Shown piece by piece: positions 1 to 8,935 of a stretch of DNA of 64,000 bases. Source of the stretch: Pseudomonadota bacterium. Its GTDB lineage: Bacteria; Desulfobacterota; Desulfovibrionia; Desulfovibrionales; Desulfovibrionaceae. Both the position numbers and the translations under genes were made by a program. Below the pieces are notes generated by a model. The model saw only the letters and a list, made by a program, of their open reading frames with translations. It made no database searches and was not told where the DNA came from. Position 1 is the first letter of the stretch. Each line of letters begins with the position of its first letter. The stretch spans positions 1 through 64,000 of the forward strand of contig JAHIUW010000004.1 in assembly GCA_018816865.1 (NCBI GenBank), in the 5' to 3' direction.

Positions 1-16
1 CCCGGTTCCGGTCGGC

Positions 17-298
17 CTACGCCCTCCCTCCACCGGGGAGGAGGCTCCTTGGCCCCTTACTCCGTCCTTCGTCATCGAACACCTCCTGGAGGTCATTCCT
101 TACCCCCAATTCGGTGTCCAAGAAAACCCTACACCGCCCCACCATCTCTTCTTGAGTGAAACCATAGTGTCTTTCGCATGCCTTGTTTACGTACAACATA
201 CGGTAGTTGTTGTCGTAGATGATGATCTCATCGTGCATTTCATCGATGAGTCGTGCAAAGGTGTCGAAATCTAGACCGAAATGTTCTATTTTTTCCAT
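17..298 (-). pseudogene. PAS-domain protein fragment, probably truncated
   Basis: The first 55 or so residues read as a PAS sensor domain: IIIYDNNYRMLYVN followed by HYGFTQEEMVGR, the style found at the N terminus of sigma54-dependent activators of sulfate reducers. After that motif the translation turns Arg/Gly-rich, loses PAS character and stops at residue 93, so no output domain is present. I infer a frameshift or degradation of a longer regulator whose remainder would lie left of the window. It is divergent from the amino-acid importer, so it may once have regulated it. The PAS identity is fairly safe; the function of the remnant is not. Confidence 0.45.
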
Positions 299-863
299 GG
301 GTTGGCCTTCATGCTCTGCCTGCCGATATTGTTGAGATCAGGAAATGATATCAGCTAAATGTGGTTACCCTCTAACAAAGGGTTGCAGGAAAGACTACGT
401 CATTTTTCCAGGTGGAATATAGAGATGGCCTCGGTTCTTTGGACCACTGAGCGACGGATTTAAGGTGGACATGTTGTCGGGCTGTAAACCTCTCTTTTTG
501 AATGCAGCAAGTGTGGCAGTTAGACATTGTCCTTTAAGAGAACCGTTGATAAACGACAACGCGGGCTCGGCTGGCACGTCGTCTAAAATTGTCATATGGG
601 GGGGTGGGGCCTTGCCTCTTCTTAAACTAAGTTTTCACTTTCACGCCCAGCGCCCGGACGATTGGCCTGGTGGACAACTCCGTCGAATCGACTCACGCTC
701 TGACTGGAGCAATCATTGATTAAGACCACCTTTCTTTCGTGGCGTGTTTTCTAAACGAAGGATTGACCGTTCTGTAGCATAACCGTAAATGATCTGTAAC
801 AAATCAGTAGAAACTCCACCCAGCATCAATCGGATGTCTACAGCCAAACCCAAGGAGAATAAT
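299..863. other. Intergenic region between PAS fragment and amino-acid importer
   Basis: This stretch of about 565 bases lies between the divergent PAS remnant and the importer. I see no convincing gene. Open frames inside it lack ribosome sites and family resemblance. A weak promoter-like pair, TTGACC at 763-768 and TAAATG at 786-791 with 17 bases between, could serve the importer. A sigma54-like TGGCAC occurs near 567 but lacks a matching -12 GC element. Confidence 0.4.
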
Positions 864-1877
864 GTGAAATCAGTCTGTAAACTTTTCATGGTGATTGCCC
901 TTCTCAGCATAACCGCCAGCGCCATGGCCGGTACTCTGCAGAAAGTCCAAGAAAACAAGGAGCTTGTCTTGGGCGTCAGTGAAGGCGTCGCAGGATTCTC
1001 CGCCCCCGACTCCAACGGCAAATGGGCCGGTTTCGACGTCGACATGGGCAAGGCCGTTGCTGCTGCAGTGCTGAAAGACCCGAACGCCATCAAGTTCGTG
1101 CCCTTGGCCTCCAAGCAAAAGATCGTGGCAGTCTCCTCCGGGCAAGTGGACCTGTCCCGAGGCACCACCTGGACCATGAAGCGCGACTGCAAGCAGGGCG
1201 TGGATTTTACTGCGGTCCTGTTCTATGACGGGCAGGGCCTCATGGTGAAAAAGAGCCAGGGCGTAAGCAAGGCCCTCGACCTGGACGGTGCTTCCGTGGC
1301 CGTGGTCTCCGGTACCACCTCCGAGCTCAACGTTGCCGACTTCGCACGCGCGAACAACATCAAGCTGGAAATTGTGGTCTTCGAATCCAAGAAGGAAGCC
1401 TTCAACGCCTATGTGGCCGGACGTGCTGACGCCTTCACCACCGACATCAGCCAGTTGGCCTCTCTGCGCGCAGGCGCCGCCAACCCGGACGGGCACATCA
1501 TCCTGCCCGAGGTCTTCTCCAAGGAACCTCTGTGTCCCTTCGTCCGCCACGGTGATCAGCAGTGGAAAGACTTGGTTACCTGGGTTCTCTTCGGTCTCAT
1601 CGAAGCCGAGGAAAAGGGCATCACTCAGGCCAACGTCCTGACGATGAAGGCCTCATCCACTGACCCGGTGATCCAACGCATGCTCGGTGCCACCGGTGAC
1701 GTAGGTTCCTTCGTCGACCTGGACAACGACTGGCTGGTCCGGGCCGTCCAGGCCGTAGGTAACTACGGCGAGATGTACGACCGCAACTTCGGGCCCGATA
1801 GTGCACTGAAGATTCCCAGGGGTCACAACAATCTGTGGACCAAGGGCGGCTTAATCTACGCCATGCCCATCCGTTAG
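864..1877 (+). CDS. aapJ: General L-amino-acid ABC transporter, periplasmic substrate-binding protein (AapJ-like)
   Basis: Periplasmic binding component of a polar amino-acid importer. The GTG at 864 is chosen because AAGGAG (852-857) sits just upstream and the protein then opens with a normal signal peptide (K-S-V-C-K, a hydrophobic stretch, then A-M-A-G). The mature part carries type-3 solute-binding features, for instance GKWAGFDVDMGKAVAAAV and the RGTTWTMKRD segment typical of AapJ/YhdW proteins. At 337 residues it matches the usual AapJ length. It is first of four collinear genes, followed by two permeases and an ATPase, which is the AapJQMP order. A 12-bp hairpin follows the stop. The specificity (broad polar L-amino acids) is inferred from the family. 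Confidence 0.9.
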   Translation: MKSVCKLFMVIALLSITASAMAGTLQKVQENKELVLGVSEGVAGFSAPDSNGKWAGFDVDMGKAVAAAVLKDPNAIKFVPLASKQKIVAVSSGQVDLSRGTTWTMKRDCKQGVDFTAVLFYDGQGLMVKKSQGVSKALDLDGASVAVVSGTTSELNVADFARANNIKLEIVVFESKKEAFNAYVAGRADAFTTDISQLASLRAGAANPDGHIILPEVFSKEPLCPFVRHGDQQWKDLVTWVLFGLIEAEEKGITQANVLTMKASSTDPVIQRMLGATGDVGSFVDLDNDWLVRAVQAVGNYGEMYDRNFGPDSALKIPRGHNNLWTKGGLIYAMPIR

Positions 1878-1902
1878 CGGCATACCGCAATAGGAAACAA
1901 TG

Positions 1903-1928
1903 CGTGCCGCACCGACCGGTGCGGCACG
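1903..1928 (+). terminator. Intercistronic hairpin downstream of the binding-protein gene
   Basis: CGTGCCGCACCG (1903-1914) pairs perfectly with CGGTGCGGCACG (1917-1928). No U-run follows, so it is probably not a full terminator. In binding-protein-dependent transporters such hairpins often stabilise the upstream message or damp read-through, giving more binding protein than permease; that role is inferred here. Confidence 0.55.
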
Positions 1929-1965
1929 ATCTTACTTCATCCCCCCTTAAAGGATACCGATCGTC

Positions 1966-3117
1966 TTGAACACTTCCAAGCTGAGAGAACAGTTGCCCGC
2001 AATCCTGACTCAGGTTCTGCTGGTCGGGGCAATCCTCTATGTGGCCCTGCAACTCTTCCACAACACCCAAGCTAACCTAGAGGCGCGCAACATCGCCTCG
2101 GGTTTCCGTTTCCTGTCCGTGGAGGGTGGACTGCCCATCAATGACAGCCTCCTGGCCTATTCTCCCGCCGACACCTACGGCCGTGCCTTTACCATCGGCA
2201 TCCTGAACACCCTCTTCGTGTCCGCTCTGTCCATCATGCTGGCCACTATACTCGGCGTCCTCGTCGGCGTGGCCCGCGTGTCGAGCAACTGGCTGGTGGC
2301 CCGGCTGGCCGCAGTGTACGTGGAGGTACTCAGGAACGTCCCGCTGCTGCTGACCCTTTTCTTTTGCTACTCCACGCTGTTGGCTTTCCTACCGTCTCCG
2401 CGCAAGAGCCTGGCGCCCTTCGGCGGAATATTCATCAATAACCGGGGAGTGTTCATCCCCCGCCCGCTCTTCCAGGAAGGCATCGGCTGGGTGTTCCTCG
2501 CCCTGGGGGCAGCCATTGTGGCCTCGGTGGTCCTGGTGCGCGTATCCAAAAGGATGCGCGACGAAACAGGAAACGCCCCTCCTTCCGGATGGATTTCCCT
2601 TGGGCTGATCCTCGGTCTGCCCGCTGCTGTCTATTTCTTCACAGGCCAACCGCTCGAATTCGACGCGCCGGTGCTTAGCGGATTCAATTTCAAGGGTGGC
2701 ATGATCCTTCGTCCGGAATTCACAGCCCTGCTCATCGGTCTGGTTATGTACACCGCCGCTTTCATCGGCGAGAATGTACGCAGCGGGATTCAGTCCGTGG
2801 ACAAGGGGCAGCTCGAAGCGGCCAAGGCTCTTGGCTTGAAATCCGGCGTGATCATGCGCAAGGTCATTCTCCCCCAGACCCTGCGCGTTTGCATCCCGAC
2901 CACCACCAACGATTATACCAGCCTGGTCAAGAACAGCTCGTTGGCCGTGGCCATCGGGTATCCGGACATGGTTTCCATCGGCGGGACCATCATCGGCCAA
3001 AACGACCAGGCCATCGAGGTCATTGGAATGTGGATGGCGGTCTACCTGTCCATCAACCTGATCGTTTCCCTGGTCATGAACTGGCTCAACGCCAAAGTGC
3101 AGTTGGTGGAGCGATGA
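1966..3117 (+). CDS. aapQ: Amino-acid ABC transporter permease (AapQ-like)
   Basis: Inner-membrane permease of the polar amino-acid importer, 383 residues. The TTG at 1966 is the chosen start, with AAAGGA at 1949-1954 upstream. The C-terminal half has the HisM-type permease fold: a GENVRSGIQSVDKGQLEAAK segment followed by ALGLKSG and the PQTLRVCIPT loop, the EAA-type site that contacts the ATPase. The long N-terminal part with extra membrane segments and a central loop (roughly residues 145-230) is normal for AapQ. The stop overlaps the start of the next gene in ATGA, which suggests translational coupling. Confidence 0.9.
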   Translation: MNTSKLREQLPAILTQVLLVGAILYVALQLFHNTQANLEARNIASGFRFLSVEGGLPINDSLLAYSPADTYGRAFTIGILNTLFVSALSIMLATILGVLVGVARVSSNWLVARLAAVYVEVLRNVPLLLTLFFCYSTLLAFLPSPRKSLAPFGGIFINNRGVFIPRPLFQEGIGWVFLALGAAIVASVVLVRVSKRMRDETGNAPPSGWISLGLILGLPAAVYFFTGQPLEFDAPVLSGFNFKGGMILRPEFTALLIGLVMYTAAFIGENVRSGIQSVDKGQLEAAKALGLKSGVIMRKVILPQTLRVCIPTTTNDYTSLVKNSSLAVAIGYPDMVSIGGTIIGQNDQAIEVIGMWMAVYLSINLIVSLVMNWLNAKVQLVER

Positions 3118-4205
3118 GTTCGCAAGTTAAAAAATTCATCCCCTCGCCATCTTCCCCGCCGCCCATAGCGGCAAGGGGCGTGGTTCACGGGCTTCGGACC
3201 AACCTTTTTTCGAACTTGTTTAACTCGGTGCTCACGGTGCTGGTCGTGCTGCTTATGATCAAGACTGTCCCGCCGCTGGTCGACTGGGCGTTCACCCATG
3301 CCGTGTGGTCCGGAGGGCCGGAGATGTGTGACGGTTCGGGCGCATGCTGGGCGTTCGTTATCGACAAGGCGCGCATCATGCTCATCGGCACCTATCCGAT
3401 GGAACAGGCATGGAGACCCTTGGCCGCAAGCATTCTGTTCGCGGGCGTGGTCGCAGCCACGGTAAGCGGACGATGCAAAAAGCGCACGCTGACCACCGCC
3501 TGGCCCGTGTTCTTCGTCGCCGCCCTATGGCTCATTGGCGGAGGCGCGGGCCTCTCCGAAGTGGATCAATCCATGTGGGGTGGGCTGATGCTCTCCCTCG
3601 GACTGGCCACCATAGGCATCCTCTTTTCGGTGCCCTTCGGCATCCTTCTGGCCCTGGGACGGCAGTCCCGGATGGTCGGCGTCAGTTCTGTCTGCGTCGG
3701 CTTCATCGAATTGGTCCGGGGCGTCCCACTCATCACCATTCTGTTTATGGCCTCGGTGATGATGCCCCTGTTCCTGCCCGTAAACCTTCAGATTAACAAT
3801 CTGCTGCGGGTGCAAGTGGGTATCATCTTGTTTTCGTCGGCGTACATCGCCGAGGTCGTGCGTGGCGGATTGCAGGCCGTGTCGAGCGGCCAACTCGACG
3901 CTGCCAAGGCGCTGGGTCTGTCCCGCTGGATGATCACGCTGCTCGTGGTTTTACCGCAGGCCCTGCGCTACGTGCTCCCAGCCCTGATCGGACGCTGCAT
4001 CGCCTTGTTCAAGGACACCTCGCTGGTCATCATCGTGGGCTTGCTGGACTTCCTCGGCATGACCAAGGCCGCGTCCCAGGACCAGCTCTGGCTCGGCCAC
4101 GACGTCGAGGGGTATGTCTTCTGCGCCGTGATCTACTGGTGCATCTGCTTCGGAATGAGCCGATACGGCCGCAGCCTCGAAAAACGCGGTCCCCAAACCA
4201 ATTGA
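3114..4205 (+). CDS. aapM: Amino-acid ABC transporter permease (AapM-like)
   Basis: Second permease of the importer, about 363 residues. The ATG at 3114 overlaps the aapQ stop (ATGA). The open frame extends further upstream but there it only shadows aapQ. After a short Pro-rich N terminus come hydrophobic segments near residues 30-50, 100-120 and 130-150, then the HisM-type core with FIELVRGVPLITILFMASV and a VVRGGLQAVSSGQLDAAKAL coupling loop. It should form the AapQM heterodimer. The ATPase gene begins 12 bases after its stop. Confidence 0.9.
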   Translation: MSSQVKKFIPSPSSPPPIAARGVVHGLRTNLFSNLFNSVLTVLVVLLMIKTVPPLVDWAFTHAVWSGGPEMCDGSGACWAFVIDKARIMLIGTYPMEQAWRPLAASILFAGVVAATVSGRCKKRTLTTAWPVFFVAALWLIGGGAGLSEVDQSMWGGLMLSLGLATIGILFSVPFGILLALGRQSRMVGVSSVCVGFIELVRGVPLITILFMASVMMPLFLPVNLQINNLLRVQVGIILFSSAYIAEVVRGGLQAVSSGQLDAAKALGLSRWMITLLVVLPQALRYVLPALIGRCIALFKDTSLVIIVGLLDFLGMTKAASQDQLWLGHDVEGYVFCAVIYWCICFGMSRYGRSLEKRGPQTN

Positions 4206-4217
4206 AAAAGGGTTCCC

Positions 4218-4964
4218 ATGACTTCTAACGAAATCATCATCGACGTGAAGGGCCTGAACAAGTGGTACGGCGACTTCCACGTCCTCAAGAATATCGACCT
4301 CGAGGTGCGAAAGGGCGAACGCATCGTCATTTGCGGCCCGTCCGGGTCCGGCAAGTCCACGTTGATCCGCTGTATGAACCGGCTGGAACGACACCAGAAA
4401 GGAACCATCATCGTGGACGGCACGGAGTTGACCGGTAGCCTCAAGGGCCTGGAAAAAATTCGCCGCGAAGTGGGCATGGTGTTCCAGGACTTCAATCTCT
4501 TCCCGCACATGACCGTGCTGGAGAATCTCGCCCTGGCCCCGATCTGGGTACGCAAATTACCCCGCAGGGAAGCGGAAGAAAAAGCCATGTACTACCTTGA
4601 TAGGGTGCACATCGCGGAGCAGTCCGGTAAATATCCCGGACAACTTTCCGGAGGCCAGCAGCAACGCGTGGCCATTGCCCGCGCCCTGTGTATGAGCCCG
4701 AACGTCCTGCTCTTCGACGAACCCACATCCGCCTTGGACCCGGAGATGATCAAGGAAGTCCTCGACGTCATGATTAGCTTGGCCGAGGAACACATGACCA
4801 TGGTCTGTGTGACCCACGAAATGGGCTTTGCCCGCACCGTGGCAGACCGCATCGTCTTCATGGACAGTGGTGAAATTGTGGAGCAGAACATCCCTGAAGT
4901 GTTCTTTTCCAACCCTCAATACGACCGCACCAAAGCTTTCTTGAGCCAGATCCTGCACCACTGA
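4218..4964 (+). CDS. aapP: Amino-acid ABC transporter ATP-binding protein (AapP-like)
   Basis: Cytoplasmic ATPase that drives the importer, 248 residues, the standard size for the GlnQ/HisP/AapP group. Visible motifs in order: Walker A GPSGSGKS near residue 39, Q-loop at [11 protein letters not shown], signature LSGGQQQR, Walker [13 protein letters not shown], and the H-loop in CVTHEMGF. It is the last gene of the apparent four-gene operon. I see no obvious terminator before the opposite-strand gene at 5129. Confidence 0.95.
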   Translation: MTSNEIIIDVKGLNKWYGDFHVLKNIDLEVRKGERIVICGPSGSGKSTLIRCMNRLERHQKGTIIVDGTELTGSLKGLEKIRREVGMVFQDFNLFPHMTVLENLALAPIWVRKLPRREAEEKAMYYLDRVHIAEQSGKYPGQLSGGQQQRVAIARALCMSPNVLLFDEPTSALDPEMIKEVLDVMISLAEEHMTMVCVTHEMGFARTVADRIVFMDSGEIVEQNIPEVFFSNPQYDRTKAFLSQILHH

Positions 4965-5128
4965 TCGAGTCCGCGCTGCCCATCGTCGTTGACATGGCAA
5001 CTCTCGCTCCCACGCCCAGCAGGGGCCGTACTGATCTCAACACTTGATGCGTGATGTGATTCGCAGCTTGCAGGCGCACCTTAAACCCAAATTGCTAAAG
5101 CGCCCGTGTCTCTCCCCCCACGGCAGGC

Positions 5129-5461
5129 CTATTCGCTCAATGCGGTGTGGCATTCGTCGCAGAGCCAACACCATTCGCTTTCGTCAAGGGGGCTGGCACA
5201 CCAGGTGACTGCGTCACTCTCTGTCGATTCACGCCCGCAGCTGTCGCAGGGCTCGGATGAGCCCTGGCTGGACAGCCAATCGCCAATGGCTTTTTCCAAA
5301 ATTGCCAGGTCCTTGTCTTCGTCCATCAAGGCGAGTTGGCAGTTGAAGCCGCAGAGCGGGCTATGTCTGTTGGTGCAGGTGAAAAGTCCTCCCTCCGGAT
5401 TGTGAACAACGCTCAGATGATGCTTCTGGGTGATGGCGTTTATTTTTTCTGTGGTGCTCAT
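5129..5461 (-). CDS. Small Cys-rich protein, probably metal-binding
   Basis: A 110-residue protein of unknown function. It has three cysteine clusters: CTNRHSPLCGFNC in the middle, then CDSCGRES, then WCWLCDEC near the end, which suggests one or two structural zinc sites. The central part (LALMDEDKDLAILEKAIGDW) is an acidic amphipathic helix. No membrane segment or signal peptide is seen. The ATG at 5461 is preceded by a purine-rich AGGGAAAG. It stands alone, convergent with the amino-acid importer. I do not recognise a named family. Confidence 0.65.
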   Translation of the reverse strand: MSTTEKINAITQKHHLSVVHNPEGGLFTCTNRHSPLCGFNCQLALMDEDKDLAILEKAIGDWLSSQGSSEPCDSCGRESTESDAVTWCASPLDESEWCWLCDECHTALSE

Positions 5462-5831
5462 TCTTTCCCTTTTATTGGTTCCACCTGTCCGCCCAGGGTG
5501 ATTTTTAGCGTGGGCCTCATTGGATATTGGTGACGTGTGCGACTTGTTGTCGTCCGTTGATTGGTCTGTCCTCTCAGTTTATTAAAATTCCAGGGAATTG
5601 ATGAATACAGCTGGGCAGTGATACGGGTATGAGCAAGCCATATCTCATTTTTATCCTCGAGTGTATGGATTTAAAGAGAGAGATTTTGGCCGTGGGTGGA
5701 TTTTTGCAAACCCGACGCAATTCTGGCGTGTGATAAGGCCGATTGGTGTGTTTCTGTCCATGTTTGTCTTGGTTACTTTCCCCTTGACTCTGCCTGGGAA
5801 CCTCCGTAATCACTTGCTCCATGCCCATTTC
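5462..5831. other. Intergenic region upstream of tRNA-Thr
   Basis: About 370 bases between the Cys-rich gene and the tRNA, with no supported gene. A TTGACT at 5784-5789 lies a typical distance upstream of the tRNA and could be its -35 element, although the matching -10 (TAATCA at 5807-5812) is poor. An opposite-strand open frame covering the tRNA is an artefact of the tRNA sequence. Confidence 0.4.
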
Positions 5832-5907
5832 GCCAGCGTAGCTCAGTTGGTAGAGCAGCTGATTCGTAATCAGCAGGTCTGGAGTTCGACTCTCCACGCT
5901 GGCTCCA
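5832..5907 (+). tRNA. tRNA-Thr, anticodon CGT
   Basis: A complete cloverleaf can be drawn: acceptor GCCAGCG pairs with CGCTGGC, the D arm is GCTC/GAGC, the anticodon stem is GCTGA/TCAGC around the loop TTCGTAA, and the T arm is TGGAG/CTCCA around TTCGACT. The anticodon is CGT at 5865-5867, reading ACG threonine codons. The 3' CCA is encoded at 5905-5907. A strong terminator follows 11 bases later, so it is likely a monocistronic tRNA. Confidence 0.97.
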
Positions 5908-5918
5908 AGTGATCGTAA

Positions 5919-5955
5919 GGGCCCCGGCATCCATTCAGGATGCCGGGGCCCTTTT
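5919..5955 (+). terminator. Rho-independent terminator of tRNA-Thr
   Basis: A perfect 14-bp stem, GGGCCCCGGCATCC (5919-5932) with GGATGCCGGGGCCC (5938-5951), closes a 5-base loop and is followed by TTTT. Confidence 0.95.
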
Positions 5956-5979
5956 CGTTGCTTGCCTTGCGCTGTTTGG

Positions 5980-6558
5980 TCAGCGGGTGGCCAGGGTGTT
6001 TTTTGGTGTGGGCTTCAGGTAGACCACGGACATGGCGCTCATCTTCTTGTCGATCTCCCGTCCGGCTTCGTGGGCCCGGGCCTTGAGTTCGGAGAGTTCG
6101 CCGAAGGTGATGGCGTCGGTCAGGCAGACCTCAGCGCACACGGGCTTTTCTCCGAAAACCACACGCTCAAAGCACAGGTCGCACTTGTGGGCGTAGTTTT
6201 CGGCCACGTTGAACTGGATCACGTTGTAGGGACATTCCTCGATACACTTGCGCGCACCTGTGCACTTGGTTTTATCGATGCGCACGATGCCGGTCTGCGC
6301 ATCCTTGGCGATGGCCTCGGACGGACAGGCCTTGATGCACTGGGCGTTCTTGCAGTGTTGGCAGGGCACCACCCAACTGCGCGCGGTGATATGGGGGAAG
6401 GTGCCCTCACGGGCGCTTTCCACACGCAGGTAGTGCGGAATTTCCCCCGGCATGGCCCCGGCGTGGTCCACCAGCCCCTTGTTGTTGCGGCAGGCCACGA
6501 TGCAGGTCTTGCAGCCTATACAGCGGTCAAGGTCGATCATCAGACCTAGTTGTTTCAT
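5980..6558 (-). CDS. Four-cluster ferredoxin-like electron-transfer subunit of a molybdopterin oxidoreductase (DmsB/PhsB/NrfC type)
   Basis: A 192-residue iron-sulfur subunit. Cysteine groups for four [4Fe-4S] clusters are visible: CIGCKTCIVAC near residue 15, CQHCKNAQCIKAC near 70, CTGARKCIEEC near 100, and CDLCFERVVFGEKPVCAEVC near 125. In the DmsB/PhsB family this chain passes electrons between a partner and the catalytic Mo subunit. The gene begins 12 bases after the catalytic-subunit gene, so the two should form a complex. No export signal is seen, consistent with a cytoplasmic enzyme. No NrfD/PsrC-type quinone subunit is encoded alongside, so the electron partner is unknown. Confidence 0.9.
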   Translation of the reverse strand: MKQLGLMIDLDRCIGCKTCIVACRNNKGLVDHAGAMPGEIPHYLRVESAREGTFPHITARSWVVPCQHCKNAQCIKACPSEAIAKDAQTGIVRIDKTKCTGARKCIEECPYNVIQFNVAENYAHKCDLCFERVVFGEKPVCAEVCLTDAITFGELSELKARAHEAGREIDKKMSAMSVVYLKPTPKNTLATR

Positions 6559-6570
6559 AGCGAGCCTCCT

Positions 6571-8709
6571 TTAGGCGCTGAGCCGGACTCGGGTGGAAAC
6601 GTGCGATTCGCCGCCCACCACATCCTGCCACTTGAGGGTCATACCGGAATCGGGGATGAGCACGTTGTCGCTCACACCCTTGCCCGTGGTCGCCACGCGG
6701 CCAACGCTTGAGCCGAAACCGTGGTGCAGGCCGATGCAGTCGGGCCGGATGCGCTCGGTGAGCTTGGCCCGGACCTGCAACTGCCCGGTGCGCGAGGTCA
6801 GGGTCACGGTCTGGCCGTCCTTGATGCCCAGCTTCTTGGCCGTGGCGGAGTTGATGAGCGCAGGGTTCTCGAACATGCCACTCACCGGGTCGCGCAGTTG
6901 TGGATTGTTGTGTGTCCATTGGCCGGTGCCCTGGTGGAAGATGGTACGGTAGGAGATGAGCACAAAGGGGTAGTCCTGGGTGTCGGCCTCGTATTCCGCG
7001 GCCAGTCCGGGGCGGGGCAGGGCCTGATCAACGTCTTTGAGGTCTTCCCAGTAGAGATGGATCTTCTTGGACGGGGTGCCGAATCCGCCAGCATCCTTGT
7101 ACTTGTAGAAGCCCATGGTTCCGGGCGACCAGATGCCGCCCATTTCCTGGAGTTTCTTGACCGACAGGCCAAGTCCCGTGAGTTGGATATCGTAGAAGGC
7201 CACGTCGTCGGCGAAGTCGAAGTACTTGGGCTCCAGGCGCTTGCCCAATTCGATGAAGACCTCGTTGGAGTGACGACACTCGCCCGGGGCCTTCACCACC
7301 GGCTGGCGTAGCAGCACGCCCTGGCCGAAGTTGTACCACCAGGGCATGTACAGCAGTTCATAGCGCTCGAAGTAGGACTTGTCGGGCAGCACCAGATCGG
7401 CGTAGCGCGAGGTCTCCGAATGCATCAGTTCGTAGCTGACGAGCATCTCCAGGCGGTATTCCTCGCCGCCCTCGCCGGGCAGGCACACGGCCTTGCGCCA
7501 TTCCTCCTGGCCCATCTCGGTCATGGCCGGGTTGCACTCGGCGGTGATCAGGACCTTCAAGTCACCGTTCTTGATGGCCTGGGCCTCGTACCAGGTGGGT
7601 TCCATGATGAAGGAGTAATGGCTGAAAGCGTCCTTGTCCGGACCGGTCTTGTGCCAGCCGAGGGTACCCAGGTCCGGACCGGCGGGCGCGGGCTCGACCG
7701 GGGACATTGGCGTCAGATCGGGCAGGGGTTGGCCGCCGGGGTTGTCGATGTTGCCGGTGACGGCCAACAGGATGGTCCAGGCGTGGCCGAAATCCAGGGC
7801 CTGGCCGAGCATGATGCCCTTGAAACTGTCCACGCCCACCGAGGGGGCCTTGGCGCACATCTCGGCCAGCTTGCGGATATCCGCTTCGGGCACGCCGCAG
7901 ATGGCGCTCATGGCCTTGGGGGTCTTGTCCTTGAGGTAGGCCGTGAGCTGCTCAAAGTCGCCCTCGCGGACCCACTTCTCCACGAAGTCCTTGTCGTGCA
8001 GTCCGTTGGCCACGATGTGCTGGGTCATGCCCAGGAACAGGGCTGTGTCGCCCGAGGGTTTGATGGGAATCCACCAGTCGGCCTTGGCCGCGTCGGCGGT
8101 GAAGATCGGGTCGAGGACCACCAGCTTGGCGCCCCGGGCCTGTGCCTCCAGGATATCCCTGGGCACGGCGGCGTCGTCCAGACAGCCGAAGGCATGCCGC
8201 CCGGCCAGGATGATGATGCCGTCCTTGGGCACGGTGTCGAAGGCGGGCGGGATGTGGTGGTTGGGCACGCCGCCCATGGCCTTGATGAAGGCCACGATCT
8301 TGGCCGAATCGCAATGCGGCAGGGCGGTATTGATGAATCCGCCGTAGGCGTTGAGGAAGCGCCACTTGGGGTCGGTGATGGAGTGCGGGAAGAAGCTCGC
8401 GGTGAGCTTGTGGGCCTCGCCCTTGGCCTTGAGAGCCTTGAGCTTGCTGGTCAGCATGTCCAGCGCCTCGTCCCAGGAGATTTCCTTGAACTTGCCCTCG
8501 CCGCGTTTGCCCACCCGTTTCAGGGGCTTTGTCAGGCGGTCCTTGTTATACTGCAGGGAGATTCCGGCCATGCCCTTGACGCAGGCCTTGCCCCGGGCCT
8601 TGGGGTTGCCCCGGATCTCCTTGACCACACCATCCTCGACGTGCGCCAGGATGGCGCACTCGGCCTTGCATTGGTAGCAGGCTGTGGGTATCCACCCGTC
8701 CTTGACCAT
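6571..8709 (-). CDS. Molybdopterin-dependent oxidoreductase, catalytic subunit (PhsA/PsrA-like, substrate unknown)
   Basis: Catalytic subunit of the DMSO-reductase superfamily, 712 residues. The N terminus has the [4Fe-4S] motif C11-x2-C14-x3-C18-x24-C43, and the molybdopterin domains follow, ending with the C-terminal dinucleotide-binding barrel (HNNPQLRDPVSG, LTSRTGQLQVRAKLTERI). Cys133, in ALPHCDSAK, falls where a Mo ligand is expected, as in thiosulfate, polysulfide and arsenate reductases; this assignment is inferred. There is no twin-arginine signal, unlike typical PhsA/PsrA proteins, so the enzyme should be cytoplasmic. It lies between a small membrane-protein gene and its Fe-S subunit. 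Substrates such as a sulfur oxyanion, polysulfide, nitrite or formate cannot be distinguished here. Confidence 0.88.
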   Translation of the reverse strand: MVKDGWIPTACYQCKAECAILAHVEDGVVKEIRGNPKARGKACVKGMAGISLQYNKDRLTKPLKRVGKRGEGKFKEISWDEALDMLTSKLKALKAKGEAHKLTASFFPHSITDPKWRFLNAYGGFINTALPHCDSAKIVAFIKAMGGVPNHHIPPAFDTVPKDGIIILAGRHAFGCLDDAAVPRDILEAQARGAKLVVLDPIFTADAAKADWWIPIKPSGDTALFLGMTQHIVANGLHDKDFVEKWVREGDFEQLTAYLKDKTPKAMSAICGVPEADIRKLAEMCAKAPSVGVDSFKGIMLGQALDFGHAWTILLAVTGNIDNPGGQPLPDLTPMSPVEPAPAGPDLGTLGWHKTGPDKDAFSHYSFIMEPTWYEAQAIKNGDLKVLITAECNPAMTEMGQEEWRKAVCLPGEGGEEYRLEMLVSYELMHSETSRYADLVLPDKSYFERYELLYMPWWYNFGQGVLLRQPVVKAPGECRHSNEVFIELGKRLEPKYFDFADDVAFYDIQLTGLGLSVKKLQEMGGIWSPGTMGFYKYKDAGGFGTPSKKIHLYWEDLKDVDQALPRPGLAAEYEADTQDYPFVLISYRTIFHQGTGQWTHNNPQLRDPVSGMFENPALINSATAKKLGIKDGQTVTLTSRTGQLQVRAKLTERIRPDCIGLHHGFGSSVGRVATTGKGVSDNVLIPDSGMTLKWQDVVGGESHVSTRVRLSA

Positions 8710-8790
8710 GGTTGCCTCCTTAACGCGCCCGGCTCCTTGCGGAGTTCCGCGGCGTCAGTTTGACGTACTTCCGGGTCTGGGCCCCGAATT

Positions 8791-8925
8791 TTACTCGTCT
8801 TTCTCAGGCCACTTGCCAGGGTAGCCCGGATGCTTCGAACGATGGCTGCGCACGGTGATCCAGACCACGCCGACAAAGCCGATAAACAGTCCCCAGATAA
8901 CTGGATTCAAGGCTGAGTAGTCCAC
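8791..8925 (-). CDS. Small single-pass membrane protein (44 residues)
   Basis: This very short gene starts with GTG at 8925, six bases after an AAGGAG that overlaps the stop of the upstream channel gene, so translation is well supported. The product has one hydrophobic segment (ALNPVIWGLFIGFVGVVWIT) and a basic, Pro/Lys-rich tail ending in KWPEKDE. It sits 10 bases after the channel gene and about 80 bases before the Mo enzyme gene. I do not recognise a family. By position it could anchor the enzyme or modulate the channel. Confidence 0.6.
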   Translation of the reverse strand: MDYSALNPVIWGLFIGFVGVVWITVRSHRSKHPGYPGKWPEKDE

Positions 8926-8935
8926 ACATGGCTCC

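Noticed and set aside
560-585. Possible sigma54 promoter beginning TGGCACG near 567
   Set aside because: The -12 GC element is missing at the required distance.
395-719. Short frames on both strands near the left end
   Set aside because: No ribosome sites, no recognisable motif, and they overlap each other.
713-1550. Long antisense frames over the binding-protein gene
   Set aside because: They shadow a clear signal-peptide protein with a good ribosome site and show no family features.
5574-5930. Opposite-strand open frame across tRNA-Thr
   Set aside because: Its N terminus is simply the antisense of the tRNA and terminator, a common false gene.
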